From Blautia obeum ATCC 29174 (GTDB taxonomy: Bacteria > Bacillota > Clostridia > Lachnospirales > Lachnospiraceae): a stretch of 64,000 nt of DNA. The stretch is from positions 1,799,001 to 1,863,000 of the forward strand of contig NZ_CP102265.1 in assembly GCF_025147765.1 (NCBI RefSeq), given 5' to 3'. The notes beneath the pieces were generated by a model that ran no database searches, was not told where the DNA came from, and saw only the letters and a list, made by a program, of their open reading frames with translations. How positions within the stretch are numbered: position 1 is the first letter of the stretch; the number at the start of each line of letters is the position of its first letter. Shown here one piece after another: positions 35,284 through 44,670 of this stretch. Both the position numbers and the translations under genes were made by a program.

Positions 35284-35800
35284 TGTAAAAAGAGGAGAAA
35301 TCTATTATATAAGCCGGGGAGGATACAACACAGGAAGCGAACAGCAGGCAGACAGACCGGGCGTGATCGTCAGTAATGATAAAAATAATAAAAATAGTCA
35401 GACATTGGAAGTTGTATATTTGACAACGCAGCCGAAGAATGAACTTCCGACACATTGCACGATTCGATCAACAGGGCGCGTCAGCACTGTTTTGTGTGAA
35501 CAGATCCACACAGTCGCTGTGGAACACATTGGGAAATACATCGGAGTGTGTACAGCGCAGGAGATGCAGAACATCGACATAGGGCTGATGATCTCGATCG
35601 GTTTAGGCGATGGGGGGGCGACAAAGGACAAAACAGTTGTCGCTGATCAGAAAGAAGAGAAAAAAGCAGAGGAGAAAAAGACGGAAACGAAAGTCCAGAT
35701 GGAAACAAACGAAGAACTGATCAAGGCAAGGACGGAAAGAGATATATTCAAGAAGCTGTATGAACAGATGACCGAAAGGCTGTTAGAAAGGCGAGAATGA
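35255..35800 (+). CDS. PemK/MazF-like protein with a coiled-coil tail
   Basis: 181 residues from ATG 35255 (site AGGAGAAAGG). The first 110 residues match the MazF/PemK fold: KRGEIYYISRGG, then RPGVIVSNDKNN, VVYLTTQPKNELPTH and LCEQIHTV. MazF proteins are sequence-specific mRNA interferases. A charged coiled coil (about 120-181) is an unusual addition and no antitoxin is seen next to it, so it may be a phage-adapted RNase or regulator rather than a toxin. Confidence 0.78.
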   Translation: MQITTLPKDDVKRGEIYYISRGGYNTGSEQQADRPGVIVSNDKNNKNSQTLEVVYLTTQPKNELPTHCTIRSTGRVSTVLCEQIHTVAVEHIGKYIGVCTAQEMQNIDIGLMISIGLGDGGATKDKTVVADQKEEKKAEEKKTETKVQMETNEELIKARTERDIFKKLYEQMTERLLERRE

Positions 35801-36015
35801 GCAAAACACAGATTGTACTTGCGACAGGGGAAGTATACGACGTTGAAGACAAAGGAGAAAGAAGAATACTAATTCCGGTGGGATGCATAAAGCAGGAGGA
35901 AGAAAAGCATGAACAAAGTGATTTTAATGGGACGTTTAACACGGGATCCGCAGGTGAGATACACACAGGGGCAGGATTCAATGGCGATTGCAAGGTTTAC
36001 ACTTGCGGTCGATAG
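35797..36015 (+). CDS. small phage protein overlapping ssb
   Basis: 72 residues, starting in an ATGA overlap with the PemK-like gene. The first 35 residues (MSKTQIVLATGEVYDVEDKG) look like a beta-rich small domain. The last 35 are encoded inside ssb in another frame and have no protein-like character. The true product may be short or frameshifted. Confidence 0.4.
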   Translation: MSKTQIVLATGEVYDVEDKGERRILIPVGCIKQEEEKHEQSDFNGTFNTGSAGEIHTGAGFNGDCKVYTCGR

Positions 36016-36343
36016 AAGAGGAAGAAAACAGGAAGGTCAGCAAGATGTTGACTTTCCTTCTTGCGTTGCTTTTGGGAAAAGTGCGGAATTTGTGGAAAAG
36101 TATGTGCATCAGGGAACGAAGATTGTATTGACTGGGCGGATCCAGACGGGAAGCTACACAAATAAAGACAATATCAAAGTATACACGACGGAAGTGATCG
36201 CGGAAGACATTGAATTCGCAGAAAGCAAAGCGGCAGCAGAGGGATCCGGCGGAGCAGGAGGACATCAAAAACCGGAGCAGACGGAAAACGATGGATTTAT
36301 GAATATACCGGAAGGCATCGACGAAGAATTGCCTTTCAATTAG
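35909..36343 (+). CDS. ssb: single-stranded DNA-binding protein
   Basis: 144 residues; ATG 35909 follows AGGAGGAAG. OB-fold signatures: MNKVILMGRLTRDPQVRYTQ, IARFTLAVDRR, FGKSAEFVEKYVHQGTKI and GRIQTGSY. The acidic tip EELPFN is the conserved C-terminal tail that recruits replication proteins. Phage-encoded, fitting rolling-circle or other single-strand intermediates. Confidence 0.96.
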   Translation: MNKVILMGRLTRDPQVRYTQGQDSMAIARFTLAVDRRGRKQEGQQDVDFPSCVAFGKSAEFVEKYVHQGTKIVLTGRIQTGSYTNKDNIKVYTTEVIAEDIEFAESKAAAEGSGGAGGHQKPEQTENDGFMNIPEGIDEELPFN

Positions 36344-36366
36344 GCAAAAAGGAAGGATGTGACGAT

Positions 36367-36984
36367 ATGGGGCTGAAAGAAGCGTTTAGAAAAGTGGGAC
36401 AGGTGATCGAAGAAACAAAAATGAAGATCGGAATGAAAAAATACAAAAAAGGCGGAATTCAGGTCGAAGAAAAAGACCAGAAGCCGGAAATGGTAATTCC
36501 TATAAATGATATTCCGCTACCGGAAGAAAAAAGGGAAACAGAAGATGCAGAAATCCGAAAAATCGAAGATCTTCCGGCATATGAAGACAGAAAATTTTAT
36601 ATTGCGGCTAAAATGCAGGTTGAACCGGAGGAAGTGGAAAAAGTGATCAGAAAAACGGAAGCAGAATGGAATCTGTCGCCAGATAAGGCGGCAGAAACAT
36701 TGAAAATGATCAGTGATGCAGCCGTGAAGCTGAATATGGCATTTGCAGAAATGATGGAGAATATACGGCGGGTGGCTGACAAAATATCAGAGGTTTTCAG
36801 ACGTATACATGAAAATAATACGATGACAGAAACACAGATCAGAAAAAGAGAATTATGGCGGCGATATTATGAGGAGAAAAGCCGGATGTCAAACAATGAG
36901 CGCAGAAGGCGAGGAATACCGATGGTAAAACGACCAAAACGGCAGCAGTATAGACCGCCGAAAAAGAAGACGACAAAAGGATAA
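36367..36984 (+). CDS. hypothetical phage protein
   Basis: 205 residues; ATG 36367 follows AAGGAAGG. Lys/Glu-rich helices throughout; the middle (KVIRKTEAEWNLSPDKAAETLK) and a very basic C-terminal tail (RRRGIPMVKRPKRQQYRPPKK) suggest nucleic acid binding. Last gene before the regulator. Family not recognised. Confidence 0.55.
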   Translation: MGLKEAFRKVGQVIEETKMKIGMKKYKKGGIQVEEKDQKPEMVIPINDIPLPEEKRETEDAEIRKIEDLPAYEDRKFYIAAKMQVEPEEVEKVIRKTEAEWNLSPDKAAETLKMISDAAVKLNMAFAEMMENIRRVADKISEVFRRIHENNTMTETQIRKRELWRRYYEEKSRMSNNERRRRGIPMVKRPKRQQYRPPKKKTTKG

Positions 36985-36999
36985 TAAAGGAAGGATGGT

Positions 37000-37500
37000 G
37001 TGGCAAATATGGAGCAGGAAAAGGAAAAGAATGAAGAAACCTTCGTGAAGAAGGTGGTGCAGACAGCACTGGAAGCGGAAAGACAGATCCGCAGGCAGCA
37101 GGTACTACACAACACACGGATGCTGATGGAAGAATACATCGAAATGAAAAGACATATTGAAAGCGCAGTATCAGAGGAAGAAGAACTGAAGGAAGAACAG
37201 TATGATATATTCAGAGGAGAAGGCGCACATCTTGGAAGTGTTCGCAGATCAAAAATGAAGACAGCGATGATGATTGCGAATATTGACAGAGCAATGGAAG
37301 AACTGCGGGCAGAATATGAAACGAAAGAAATGACATACAAATACGATGCCTTTAAGATGCATTATATTGATGGGGCATCGTATGAAGAGATTGCAGACAT
37401 CCAGAACTGCGGAAAGAACACACCGTCCAGATGGTCAAAAGAATTGATCAGGAAAATGTCAGTGAAGTTATTCGGGATAGATGGCGTTGAAAAATATTAA
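37000..37500 (+). CDS. late-gene transcription regulator, ArpU/sigma-like
   Basis: 166 residues from GTG 37000 (ATG 37009 is possible). A long helical N-terminus leads to a C-terminal helix-turn-helix: KMHYIDGASYEEIADIQNCG, then KNTPSRWSKELIRKM. This is the position and layout of ArpU/RinA-type activators that switch on phage late transcription. The terminator and structured region just downstream fit that role. Confidence 0.65.
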   Translation: MANMEQEKEKNEETFVKKVVQTALEAERQIRRQQVLHNTRMLMEEYIEMKRHIESAVSEEEELKEEQYDIFRGEGAHLGSVRRSKMKTAMMIANIDRAMEELRAEYETKEMTYKYDAFKMHYIDGASYEEIADIQNCGKNTPSRWSKELIRKMSVKLFGIDGVEKY

Positions 37501-37603
37501 AAAGAAATCCTTTTTGCTTTTCTTTTTGGGGAAAAGTTGGGGAAAAGCTGGGGTTTTAATGGTGGGATGAAAGATGTAAACTGATAGCGTGGAAAGTTGC
37601 AAG

Positions 37604-37638
37604 AAGCGATTGTACAGAAATGTGCAGTCGCTTTTTTA
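37604..37638 (+). terminator. terminator separating early and late operons
   Basis: AAGCGATTGTAC (37604-37615) pairs with GTGCAGTCGCTT (37622-37633) with two G-T type mismatches, followed by TTTTTT. A good intrinsic terminator after the regulator gene. Confidence 0.8.
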
Positions 37639-37662
37639 TTGCCATTTCCACACCCTTCTGAA

Positions 37663-37704
37663 CACTGCGACGGGCATCTGCAAAGATGCCTGCGTGCAGT
37701 GTGT
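37663..37704 (+). promoter_or_regulatory. structured leader before the late operon
   Basis: CACTGC (from 37663) and GCAGTG (to about 37702) enclose a perfect inner hairpin GGCATCT (37673-37679), GCAA loop, AGATGCC (37684-37690). It could be a leader RNA or an operator for the late activator. No clear promoter was found. Confidence 0.4.
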
Positions 37705-37731
37705 ATATAGCACGAAAGAAGGTGATACATA

Positions 37732-38199
37732 GTGCTATTACACAGATGTAAATGCGGGGCATTGATACCGCAGGAATTACGCCTGTGTCCGGACTGTGAA
37801 GCAAAGGAAAGCGACAAGATGTCAAGGCATATGGAATACAATCTGCGCCGAAGAAATAAGAAAGCAGCGGCTTTCTATGTGTCGGCGGAATGGCGCAAAG
37901 TACGGGCGTTTGCACTGTCTTTATATGACAGCTTGGACATGTATGCGTACTATGTTCAACACAAGATTGTTGTGGCTGACATGGTACACCACATCACGGA
38001 GATAGAAGAAGACTGGACACAACGCTTGAACGTGGAAAACCTATTCCCGTTAAGCAATGGAAACCACGGGATCATCAGTGCGCTGTACAAGAAGGATGAA
38101 GCAACGAAAAGACAGACACAGGAGTTGCTGCGGAACATTATCCAGCAGCACTGGAAAGGGGTAGGGGGTATCGAAAAAGTTTTGACCGGGCTGGATTAG
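37732..38199 (+). CDS. HNH endonuclease
   Basis: 155 residues from GTG 37732 (site GAAGGTG). An N-terminal zinc ribbon CKCG...CPDCE (residues 6-20) precedes the HNH core VADMVHHITEIEEDW, then NLFPLSNGNHG. HNH proteins next to terminase genes are needed for DNA packaging in HK97-type phages. First gene of the late operon. Confidence 0.88.
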   Translation: MLLHRCKCGALIPQELRLCPDCEAKESDKMSRHMEYNLRRRNKKAAAFYVSAEWRKVRAFALSLYDSLDMYAYYVQHKIVVADMVHHITEIEEDWTQRLNVENLFPLSNGNHGIISALYKKDEATKRQTQELLRNIIQQHWKGVGGIEKVLTGLD

Positions 38200-38322
38200 T
38201 CGCGCCCCCTCTATTCTGTGGAGAAAACTCCCCACGGAAATTTCAGATATAAGGGCAAACGGTCATGTGTCAGATTCTGACACAATCCGCAAGGAAAAGC
38301 AGCGGGAAAGGAGGTCGATATA

Positions 38323-38850
38323 ATGGCAGGACAACGACAGCCGATCGCGCTGGTACAAGCAAAAGGGAAGAAACATCTGACAAAGGCAGAGATCGCAGAA
38401 AGAGAACAGACGGAAGTGAAAGCACCGTCGGACAGAGTGACGCCGCCGTCATACCTGACAGCTACGCAGAAAAAGGCATTCAGAAAAACGGTGAAAGAAC
38501 TGCGGGCGATCGACCTGATTTCAAACTTGGACGTGGAAGCACTGGCGCGGTTAGTGATCGCACAGGAGAAATACAGAGAAGTGACAGAAACGATCGCAAA
38601 GCAGCCACTGATGGTAACTGTGGCATACGACACAGGGAAAAAAGATGCAGAAGGCTATCCGATCATGGCAGAACATGAGGTTGTGAACAGTCAGGTGGAA
38701 CGTCTGGCGATCATTCAGGACAGGTATTTCAAACAGTGCCGACAGGGTGCAGCAGATTTTGGACTGACAGTATCGTCAAGATGCCGCCTGATTATTCCAA
38801 AAGCACCGGAAGCACCGAAGACAAACAAATTTAAAGACAAGTTTGCGTGA
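38323..38850 (+). CDS. terS: terminase small subunit, P27-like
   Basis: 175 residues; ATG 38323 follows GGAGG. The region YLTATQKKAFRKTVKELRAI, then LARLVIAQEKYREV and the C-terminal GLTVSSRCRLIIPKAPE match P27-family small terminases, which select viral DNA for packaging. It lies directly before the large subunit. Confidence 0.85.
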   Translation: MAGQRQPIALVQAKGKKHLTKAEIAEREQTEVKAPSDRVTPPSYLTATQKKAFRKTVKELRAIDLISNLDVEALARLVIAQEKYREVTETIAKQPLMVTVAYDTGKKDAEGYPIMAEHEVVNSQVERLAIIQDRYFKQCRQGAADFGLTVSSRCRLIIPKAPEAPKTNKFKDKFA

Positions 38851-38857
38851 TGATGCG

Positions 38858-40597
38858 ATGCAGGACAGAACGACACAGTACGCTGCGGATGTCCTTGCGG
38901 GAAAAATAATTGCCGGGGATCTGGTAAAACTTGCCTGCAAGCGTCATCTGGACGACATCGAAAAGTCAAAGGCTGCGCCATATAAATACTATTTTGATGT
39001 GGAGCAGGCGGAAAGAATCATTGAATTCGCTGAAACATTGACCATCGCAGAAGGCGAAGAGGAAGAACAGGTCGAATGTTACGCATTCCAGTGTTTTATT
39101 CTCGGAAATCTGAACGGATGGCGGACAAAAACAGGCGGACACAGAAGATTCCGAACATCATATGTGCAACTTGGAAGACAGAACGGTAAATCTTTTCTGA
39201 ATGGAATTCTGGCTGCATATTACGGAAATTTTGAGAAGTACAAATACGGTCAGATATACTGCACAGCAACGAAAAAAGATCAGTCGCTGATCGTATTCAA
39301 TGAAATTGTGAAGTTTATCCGGTCGGATCATGATCTGGATGAGTGTTTCAACATACACGAACACAACAGCACAATAGATTGTTTACTGACACATAGCAAA
39401 ATAAAGGCGCTTTCAGGAGATACGAAGTCAATCGACGGATTCCGCCCGTATCTTGGAATTGTCGATGAATACCATGCACACAAAAACGACCAGATGTACA
39501 AACTTCTGGAAGGCGGAATCAAGAAGATGAAATCTGCGCTGATCAGTGTGATCACGACAGCAGGGTTCGATCTGAAGTCACCATGTTATGCATTGTATGA
39601 ATATTGCGTGAAGGTGCTGAAAGGCATTGCACACAATGATTCACAGTTCATATACATCGCACAAATGGATGAAACAGACGACATGTGGACGCCGAAGAAC
39701 TGGATCAAGGCGAATCCGATCCTGCAATATGATCTGGAAGCACTTGAAAACATGATTCCGATTGCTGAAACAGCGAAAGAAATGGGCGGATCCAGTTTGC
39801 GCGATTTCATTGTGAAACAGCTGAACATGTGGATTCAATGGACGAATGATGTCTATCTGAAAGACATGGAATTGTGGCAAAATGGCGCGACAAAGAAGAC
39901 ACTAGAGGATTTTCGGGGACAGAAGTGCTATGTGGGGCTGGATCTTTCTGCTGGTGGAGATTTGACATCACTGGCGATCGTATTTCCATTCTTGAAAGAT
40001 GATGTCAGAAAATATTTTGTTCATGCACACAGTTTCATACCGAAAAGAAGGGTTGAAGAACATATCAAAACAGACCGGACGGAATATGACTTATGGATCC
40101 GCGACGGACTTGTGACGGTAACAGAAACGATGGGCGGGGTAAAAACTGACTATCGGTATATTTTAACCTACTTGGAAAAAATCATCACCGATTATGAACT
40201 GGATGTGCAATTTATTCTTTACGATCCGCATAATGCGTCAGCTTTCTTGACGGATCTGGAAGCGTTGGGATTCGACAGCGTGGCTGTAACACAGTCAGCA
40301 AAAGCACTGAATGATGCAACGGTTGACTTCAGACTTGAAATTGAATCAGGAAATGTGGAACACGATGGAAACGCGATGATCAAATGGTCGATCGCGAATG
40401 CAAAGACAACTTCCAACAGTTTCGGAGAAATCAAGATCGACAAAGAGTATCAGACAGAACGAATCGACGTGATAGATGCGATCATTGACGCATGGACAGC
40501 TGCAATGAAAGGCGAAGTGAAACAGAATACAGCAGAATCGGTCGAAGAATGGCTGAAACTATATGAAGCAAGTAAGAAAAAACAGGCGAGGGGGTGA
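38858..40597 (+). CDS. terL: terminase large subunit
   Basis: About 579 residues (ATG 38858; TTG 38843 overlaps the terS stop and is also possible). ATPase Walker A is YVQLGRQNGKSFLNG, Walker B GIVDEYHAH. The nuclease domain begins CYVGLDLSAGGDLTSLAIVF with the first catalytic Asp; later acidic residues are in FILYDPHNA and IDVIDAIIDAW. It pumps DNA into the capsid and cuts it. Confidence 0.95.
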   Translation: MQDRTTQYAADVLAGKIIAGDLVKLACKRHLDDIEKSKAAPYKYYFDVEQAERIIEFAETLTIAEGEEEEQVECYAFQCFILGNLNGWRTKTGGHRRFRTSYVQLGRQNGKSFLNGILAAYYGNFEKYKYGQIYCTATKKDQSLIVFNEIVKFIRSDHDLDECFNIHEHNSTIDCLLTHSKIKALSGDTKSIDGFRPYLGIVDEYHAHKNDQMYKLLEGGIKKMKSALISVITTAGFDLKSPCYALYEYCVKVLKGIAHNDSQFIYIAQMDETDDMWTPKNWIKANPILQYDLEALENMIPIAETAKEMGGSSLRDFIVKQLNMWIQWTNDVYLKDMELWQNGATKKTLEDFRGQKCYVGLDLSAGGDLTSLAIVFPFLKDDVRKYFVHAHSFIPKRRVEEHIKTDRTEYDLWIRDGLVTVTETMGGVKTDYRYILTYLEKIITDYELDVQFILYDPHNASAFLTDLEALGFDSVAVTQSAKALNDATVDFRLEIESGNVEHDGNAMIKWSIANAKTTSNSFGEIKIDKEYQTERIDVIDAIIDAWTAAMKGEVKQNTAESVEEWLKLYEASKKKQARG

Positions 40598-40603
40598 TGC
40601 GGG

Positions 40604-42019
40604 TTGAATGTATGGCAGAAGTTCAAAGGATGGATTGCAAAAAAAATGAACTTCACCGTGGAAACATCACCAGCGATGAAGGAAGAATCATTTCTTGAAT
40701 GGCTTGGTGTGAAAAGAAAAAACAAGGATGTGATGGCGGAAGTAACGTACTTCACATGTTTGAAAATGATGTCTGAAACGCTGGCAAAAATACCGTGGAA
40801 ATATTATCAAAAAACTGAAAAAGGGATCATTGAACCAGAACTGTCGGATGTTGCGAAACTGCTGAAAAACAGACCGAATCCGTTTATGACGCCCACAGCT
40901 TTCTGGAATGCCGTGGAAATGAACCGAAATCACTTCGGAAATGCGTATGTATATGTCAGGTCGAAGTTCAAAAGAAAAAAATACGGCGGAGAATACAAAG
41001 TCATGGACTTGTGGATTATGCCGTCGAACTGCGTGCAGATTGTAGTGGATGATGAAGGATACTTCGGAGGAAGAGGAAAGATCTGGTATGTCTACAACGA
41101 TAAATACAGCGGGCAGCAATATGTGTTCGGGACAGATGAAGTTCTGCATTTCAAGACATCACACAGCTTGGATGGTATTACGGGGCTTCCTGTGCAGGCG
41201 ATATTGAAGACGACTGTGGAGGGCGCAGCGGCATCACAGGACTATCTGAACAGCTTATATGAAAGCGGACTGACTGGGAAAGCAACACTGGAATACACAG
41301 GAGATCTGAACAAAGATTTAAAAGAAAAACTGGTGCAGGCATTTGAAGAATTCGGATCAGGCGCAAAAAATGCAGGAAAAATCATTCCGGTTCCGCTTGG
41401 GATGAAGCTGACGCCACTGGATATTAAACTTTCGGACAGTCAGTTCATCGAACTAAAGAAATATTCAGCACTTCAGATCGCAGCTGCATTCGGAATCAAG
41501 CCGAATCAGATCAATGATTACACAAAATCTTCGTACAGCAACAGCGAAATGCAGCAGTTGTCATTCCTAACAGACACGATGCTTTTTGTATTAAAGCAGT
41601 ACGAAGAAGAGGTCAATTATAAGTTATTGACAGATGAAGAAGCCTTCAGCGAAGGAAAATATTACAAACTGAATGAAAAAGTTCTGCTAAGAACTGACAG
41701 CAAGACACAGATGGAGATTTTCGCAACAGGTGTCCAGAATGGAATTCAAAAAGTGAATGAATGCCGACGAAAACTGGATCTGATGGATGCAGAAGGCGGT
41801 GATCAGCTGATCGTGAACGGAAATTATATTCCGATCACAGAAGTTGGAAAGCAGTACGAAAAAGCGGGAAATGCACAGCAGCAAAGCGTGCTTCCTATAC
41901 AGCCGGAAACGGATCAGAAAACGCAGAAGGATCTGGAAGAAGGAGATCAGGCAGACACGACCGGAACAGAACCTGATGAAAAAGAATCGCAGGAAGGAGG
42001 GAAAAACGATGAAGAATAA
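40604..42019 (+). CDS. portal protein, HK97 family
   Basis: 471 residues from TTG 40604 (site GGGGG). Family features: YFTCLKMMSETLAKIPWKYY, HFGNAYVYVRSK, the wing region and GIKPNQINDYTKSSYSNSEM near residue 300. It forms the dodecameric channel for DNA entry and the tail joint. The disordered acidic C-terminus is overlapped by the protease start. Confidence 0.94.
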   Translation: MNVWQKFKGWIAKKMNFTVETSPAMKEESFLEWLGVKRKNKDVMAEVTYFTCLKMMSETLAKIPWKYYQKTEKGIIEPELSDVAKLLKNRPNPFMTPTAFWNAVEMNRNHFGNAYVYVRSKFKRKKYGGEYKVMDLWIMPSNCVQIVVDDEGYFGGRGKIWYVYNDKYSGQQYVFGTDEVLHFKTSHSLDGITGLPVQAILKTTVEGAAASQDYLNSLYESGLTGKATLEYTGDLNKDLKEKLVQAFEEFGSGAKNAGKIIPVPLGMKLTPLDIKLSDSQFIELKKYSALQIAAAFGIKPNQINDYTKSSYSNSEMQQLSFLTDTMLFVLKQYEEEVNYKLLTDEEAFSEGKYYKLNEKVLLRTDSKTQMEIFATGVQNGIQKVNECRRKLDLMDAEGGDQLIVNGNYIPITEVGKQYEKAGNAQQQSVLPIQPETDQKTQKDLEEGDQADTTGTEPDEKESQEGGKNDEE

Positions 42020-42767
42020 ATTCAATTTTTCACGGAGAAATCCAAAAACAAAGAAGATTGAAAATACTGGATTTATGGAATTCAGAAATGTATCGAATAA
42101 TGCAGCAGACCTGTATATATACGGTGACATTGTTTCTTCAACATGGGAAGCATGGTGCGATGAAGATACATGCCCGCAGGATATATCGGATTTTATGAAT
42201 CAGATTGAACCGGGGGCTGAACTGACGGTGTACATCAACAGTGGCGGTGGTGACGTATTTGCCGGGATAGCGATTCACAGCATTTTATCACGGCATACCG
42301 GACATAAAACAGGCATCGTGGACGGAATGGCTGCGTCGATCGCATCCGTGATCCTGATGGCTTGTGATTCGATTGTAATGTCATCGGGAGCGCAGATCAT
42401 GATTCACAAACCGCTGTCATGGGCATATGGAAATGCGGATGATTTTCAGCGGCTGATCAGTGAACTGGATAAATGTCAGAAAAGCATCACGGACATATAT
42501 ATGGGACGAGTGAAAGAAGGCGTGACAGAAGAACAAGTCACAGATCTGATCAATGCCGAAACATGGATGACGGCAGAGGAAGCAAAGGAAATCTTCGATG
42601 TGCAGATCGAAGAACGTCCAGCGGTCGCCGCCTGTGTTGGCTGGATGATGGAGAATTTCAAAAAAGCACCAGAAGGCATTAAAACACAAAGCGCAGATGA
42701 TGTGACGGCGAAGATTACAGCCGAAGAAGAAGCAATCATCGAAGAAATGGAACTTTTCGGAATCTAA
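42009..42767 (+). CDS. ClpP-like head maturation protease
   Basis: 252 residues from ATG 42009 (GAAGGAGGG), overlapping the portal stop by 11 bp. ClpP-fold motifs: YGDIVSS, TVYINSGGGDVFAG, catalytic Ser in DGMAASIASVIL and His in IMIHKPLSWAYG. It trims capsid protein during head assembly, as in S14-peptidase phages. Confidence 0.93.
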   Translation: MKNKFNFSRRNPKTKKIENTGFMEFRNVSNNAADLYIYGDIVSSTWEAWCDEDTCPQDISDFMNQIEPGAELTVYINSGGGDVFAGIAIHSILSRHTGHKTGIVDGMAASIASVILMACDSIVMSSGAQIMIHKPLSWAYGNADDFQRLISELDKCQKSITDIYMGRVKEGVTEEQVTDLINAETWMTAEEAKEIFDVQIEERPAVAACVGWMMENFKKAPEGIKTQSADDVTAKITAEEEAIIEEMELFGI

Positions 42768-42780
42768 GGAGGAAAACAGA

Positions 42781-44022
42781 ATGAGCAAAGCAGCAAGGGC
42801 ATTGCTGAAGAAGATCAATGACAAGAAAAATGCGATCAGAGGTCTTCAGGGGCAGGGAAAAACACAGGAAATGAAGGATCAGATGGCGGAACTTCGTGAG
42901 ATGCAGGAAGAATTCGACATGCTGATGGAAATGGAAGAAGACGATGACGATGGTATCAAGGATTCTTTGCACAATGGGAAGGTGAAGGAAATTGAAGATG
43001 GTCAGAAGTCTAAAAAGTACAGCAAAGCGCAGGTGTGCAAAGCGTTTGTAAACAGGATCGTATGTGGTCTTCGTAAACGTGCTATGCCGGAAGAAGATCA
43101 GGAGATCATGGACAGCTTCAAAAACATGATGAAGGAAGGCGTAGACGAGGATGGAGGTTTTACGGTTCCGGAGGATGTAAGCACAGACATCATTGAACTG
43201 CGCCGTACAGAAAACGATCTGGAACAGTACGTCAATGTCGAAAAGGTAGCGACAATGAGTGGATCCCGTGTGATCGAAGTTGATGCAGACAGTACACCTT
43301 GGGGCGACGTGGATGAAGGTGGAGAATTCGGAGAGGAAGAAACACCGAACCTGAAACAGATCAAGTATGCAATCAAGAAAAAGGGCGGAATTCTGAAGAC
43401 AACACGCGAACTGCTTCAGGACACTGCTACGAATATCCTTGCATATCTGAATAAGTGGATCGCAAAGAAGTCAAGAGCGACAAGAAATGCTGCAATTCTG
43501 AATGTGATTAACACAATCACAAAAGGAAAAGAAGTTGCGGTTGCGACTTTTGATGATTTCAAAGATGTATTCAACGTGAAGCTGGATCCGGCGATTGCAG
43601 TAAGTTCTATTGTATTGACGAATCAGGATGGCTTTAACTACATGGACAAGCTGAAGGATAAGGATGGCAAGTACATCATGCAGCCGGATCCGGCAGATGC
43701 AACAAAGACACTTCTTTTTGGCAAGTATCCGGTAAAGGTTGTGAGCAATAAGACACTGAAAAGCACAAATGTATTAAAAGGCGGAACAGGATCTGACAAA
43801 AACGATGTGACTGGCTACAAATATCCGGTATACATGGGAGATCTGAAGGAAGCTGTTACCTTGTTTGACCGTGAGAAAATGACGATCGAACTTTCTACTG
43901 AAGCGGGAGATCTGTGGGCGAAGGATCTGACGGGAATCAAGGTTCGTGACAGATTTGACGTTCAGCCTGTCGATGAAACTGCGGTTGTTAAAGGAGAAAT
44001 CAGCGTTGCTGTGGCTGGCTAA
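42781..44022 (+). CDS. major capsid protein, HK97 fold
   Basis: 413 residues; ATG 42781 after AAGGAGG. The first 100 residues are a charged coiled coil, the delta/scaffold domain that the protease removes. GFTVPEDVSTDIIELRRTEN begins the mature shell domain, with KQIKYAIKKKGGILKTTREL and FDREKMTIELSTEAGDLWAK as typical later segments. Confidence 0.95.
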   Translation: MSKAARALLKKINDKKNAIRGLQGQGKTQEMKDQMAELREMQEEFDMLMEMEEDDDDGIKDSLHNGKVKEIEDGQKSKKYSKAQVCKAFVNRIVCGLRKRAMPEEDQEIMDSFKNMMKEGVDEDGGFTVPEDVSTDIIELRRTENDLEQYVNVEKVATMSGSRVIEVDADSTPWGDVDEGGEFGEEETPNLKQIKYAIKKKGGILKTTRELLQDTATNILAYLNKWIAKKSRATRNAAILNVINTITKGKEVAVATFDDFKDVFNVKLDPAIAVSSIVLTNQDGFNYMDKLKDKDGKYIMQPDPADATKTLLFGKYPVKVVSNKTLKSTNVLKGGTGSDKNDVTGYKYPVYMGDLKEAVTLFDREKMTIELSTEAGDLWAKDLTGIKVRDRFDVQPVDETAVVKGEISVAVAG

Positions 44023-44042
44023 CAAAAAAGGGGCGTGATGAT

Positions 44043-44330
44043 ATGAGCCTAAAGGAATTGAAACAGTATCTGCGCGTCGATTATACAGACGATGACAGCA
44101 TGATCGAACTAATGCATGATGCTGTCATCGACGAAATGAAGGAACTGATTCCGTCATTCGATCCGGAAAAGCCAACAAATAGGCAGAAAATACTGATCTG
44201 TTCGTATGTGAAGGAATTATACGATCACAGGGATCGAATGTACAACAACGGGAAAATCACATCTGATTCAACGGAACGCATCAGGTACGCGATTCAGTCA
44301 ATGATGCTGAAAGAAACGTTAAGGGGATAG
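44043..44330 (+). CDS. head-tail connector, gp6-like
   Basis: 95 residues; MSLKELKQYLRVDYTDDDSM is the standard start of the phage QLRG/gp6-like connector family, which forms a ring under the portal. Site GGGGCGTGATGAT. First of four connector and completion genes in standard order. Confidence 0.88.
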   Translation: MSLKELKQYLRVDYTDDDSMIELMHDAVIDEMKELIPSFDPEKPTNRQKILICSYVKELYDHRDRMYNNGKITSDSTERIRYAIQSMMLKETLRG

Positions 44331-44331
44331 C

Positions 44332-44655
44332 ATGGCAACAGCAAGGATCAAATTTTATAAGCGAAACAAAAGTCTGGAAAACGGACGGCAGCAGGAAAAA
44401 GAACCGACACTGTTTTATGAAGCATGGTGTGAGATCAGAAACCTTTACGGGCAGGAATTGTACGAAGCACTGGATGTCAGGCTGGAAAATGCAATCGTAT
44501 TTGAAGTGAGATATTGCAGACGTATAAAAGAGATTAAAGTACATGCAAAAGATTTCTTGATCGAATTTGAAGGCGACAGATATGACATTTATGCAACGGA
44601 TTTCAAACAAAATGACAGGCAGTATGTGCAACTGAAAGCCAACAGACACGACTGA
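44332..44655 (+). CDS. head closure / head-tail adaptor protein
   Basis: 107 residues, beta-rich, with YEAWCEIRNLYGQELYEAL and DIYATDFKQNDRQYVQLKA typical of SPP1 gp16-like adaptors. It starts 2 bp after the previous gene. Confidence 0.85.
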   Translation: MATARIKFYKRNKSLENGRQQEKEPTLFYEAWCEIRNLYGQELYEALDVRLENAIVFEVRYCRRIKEIKVHAKDFLIEFEGDRYDIYATDFKQNDRQYVQLKANRHD

Positions 44656-44670
44656 CAGGAGGAAATAGAG

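Noticed and set aside
38265..38678. 137-residue frame overlapping terS
   Set aside because: Low-complexity basic translation in an alternative frame of terS; no independent signals.
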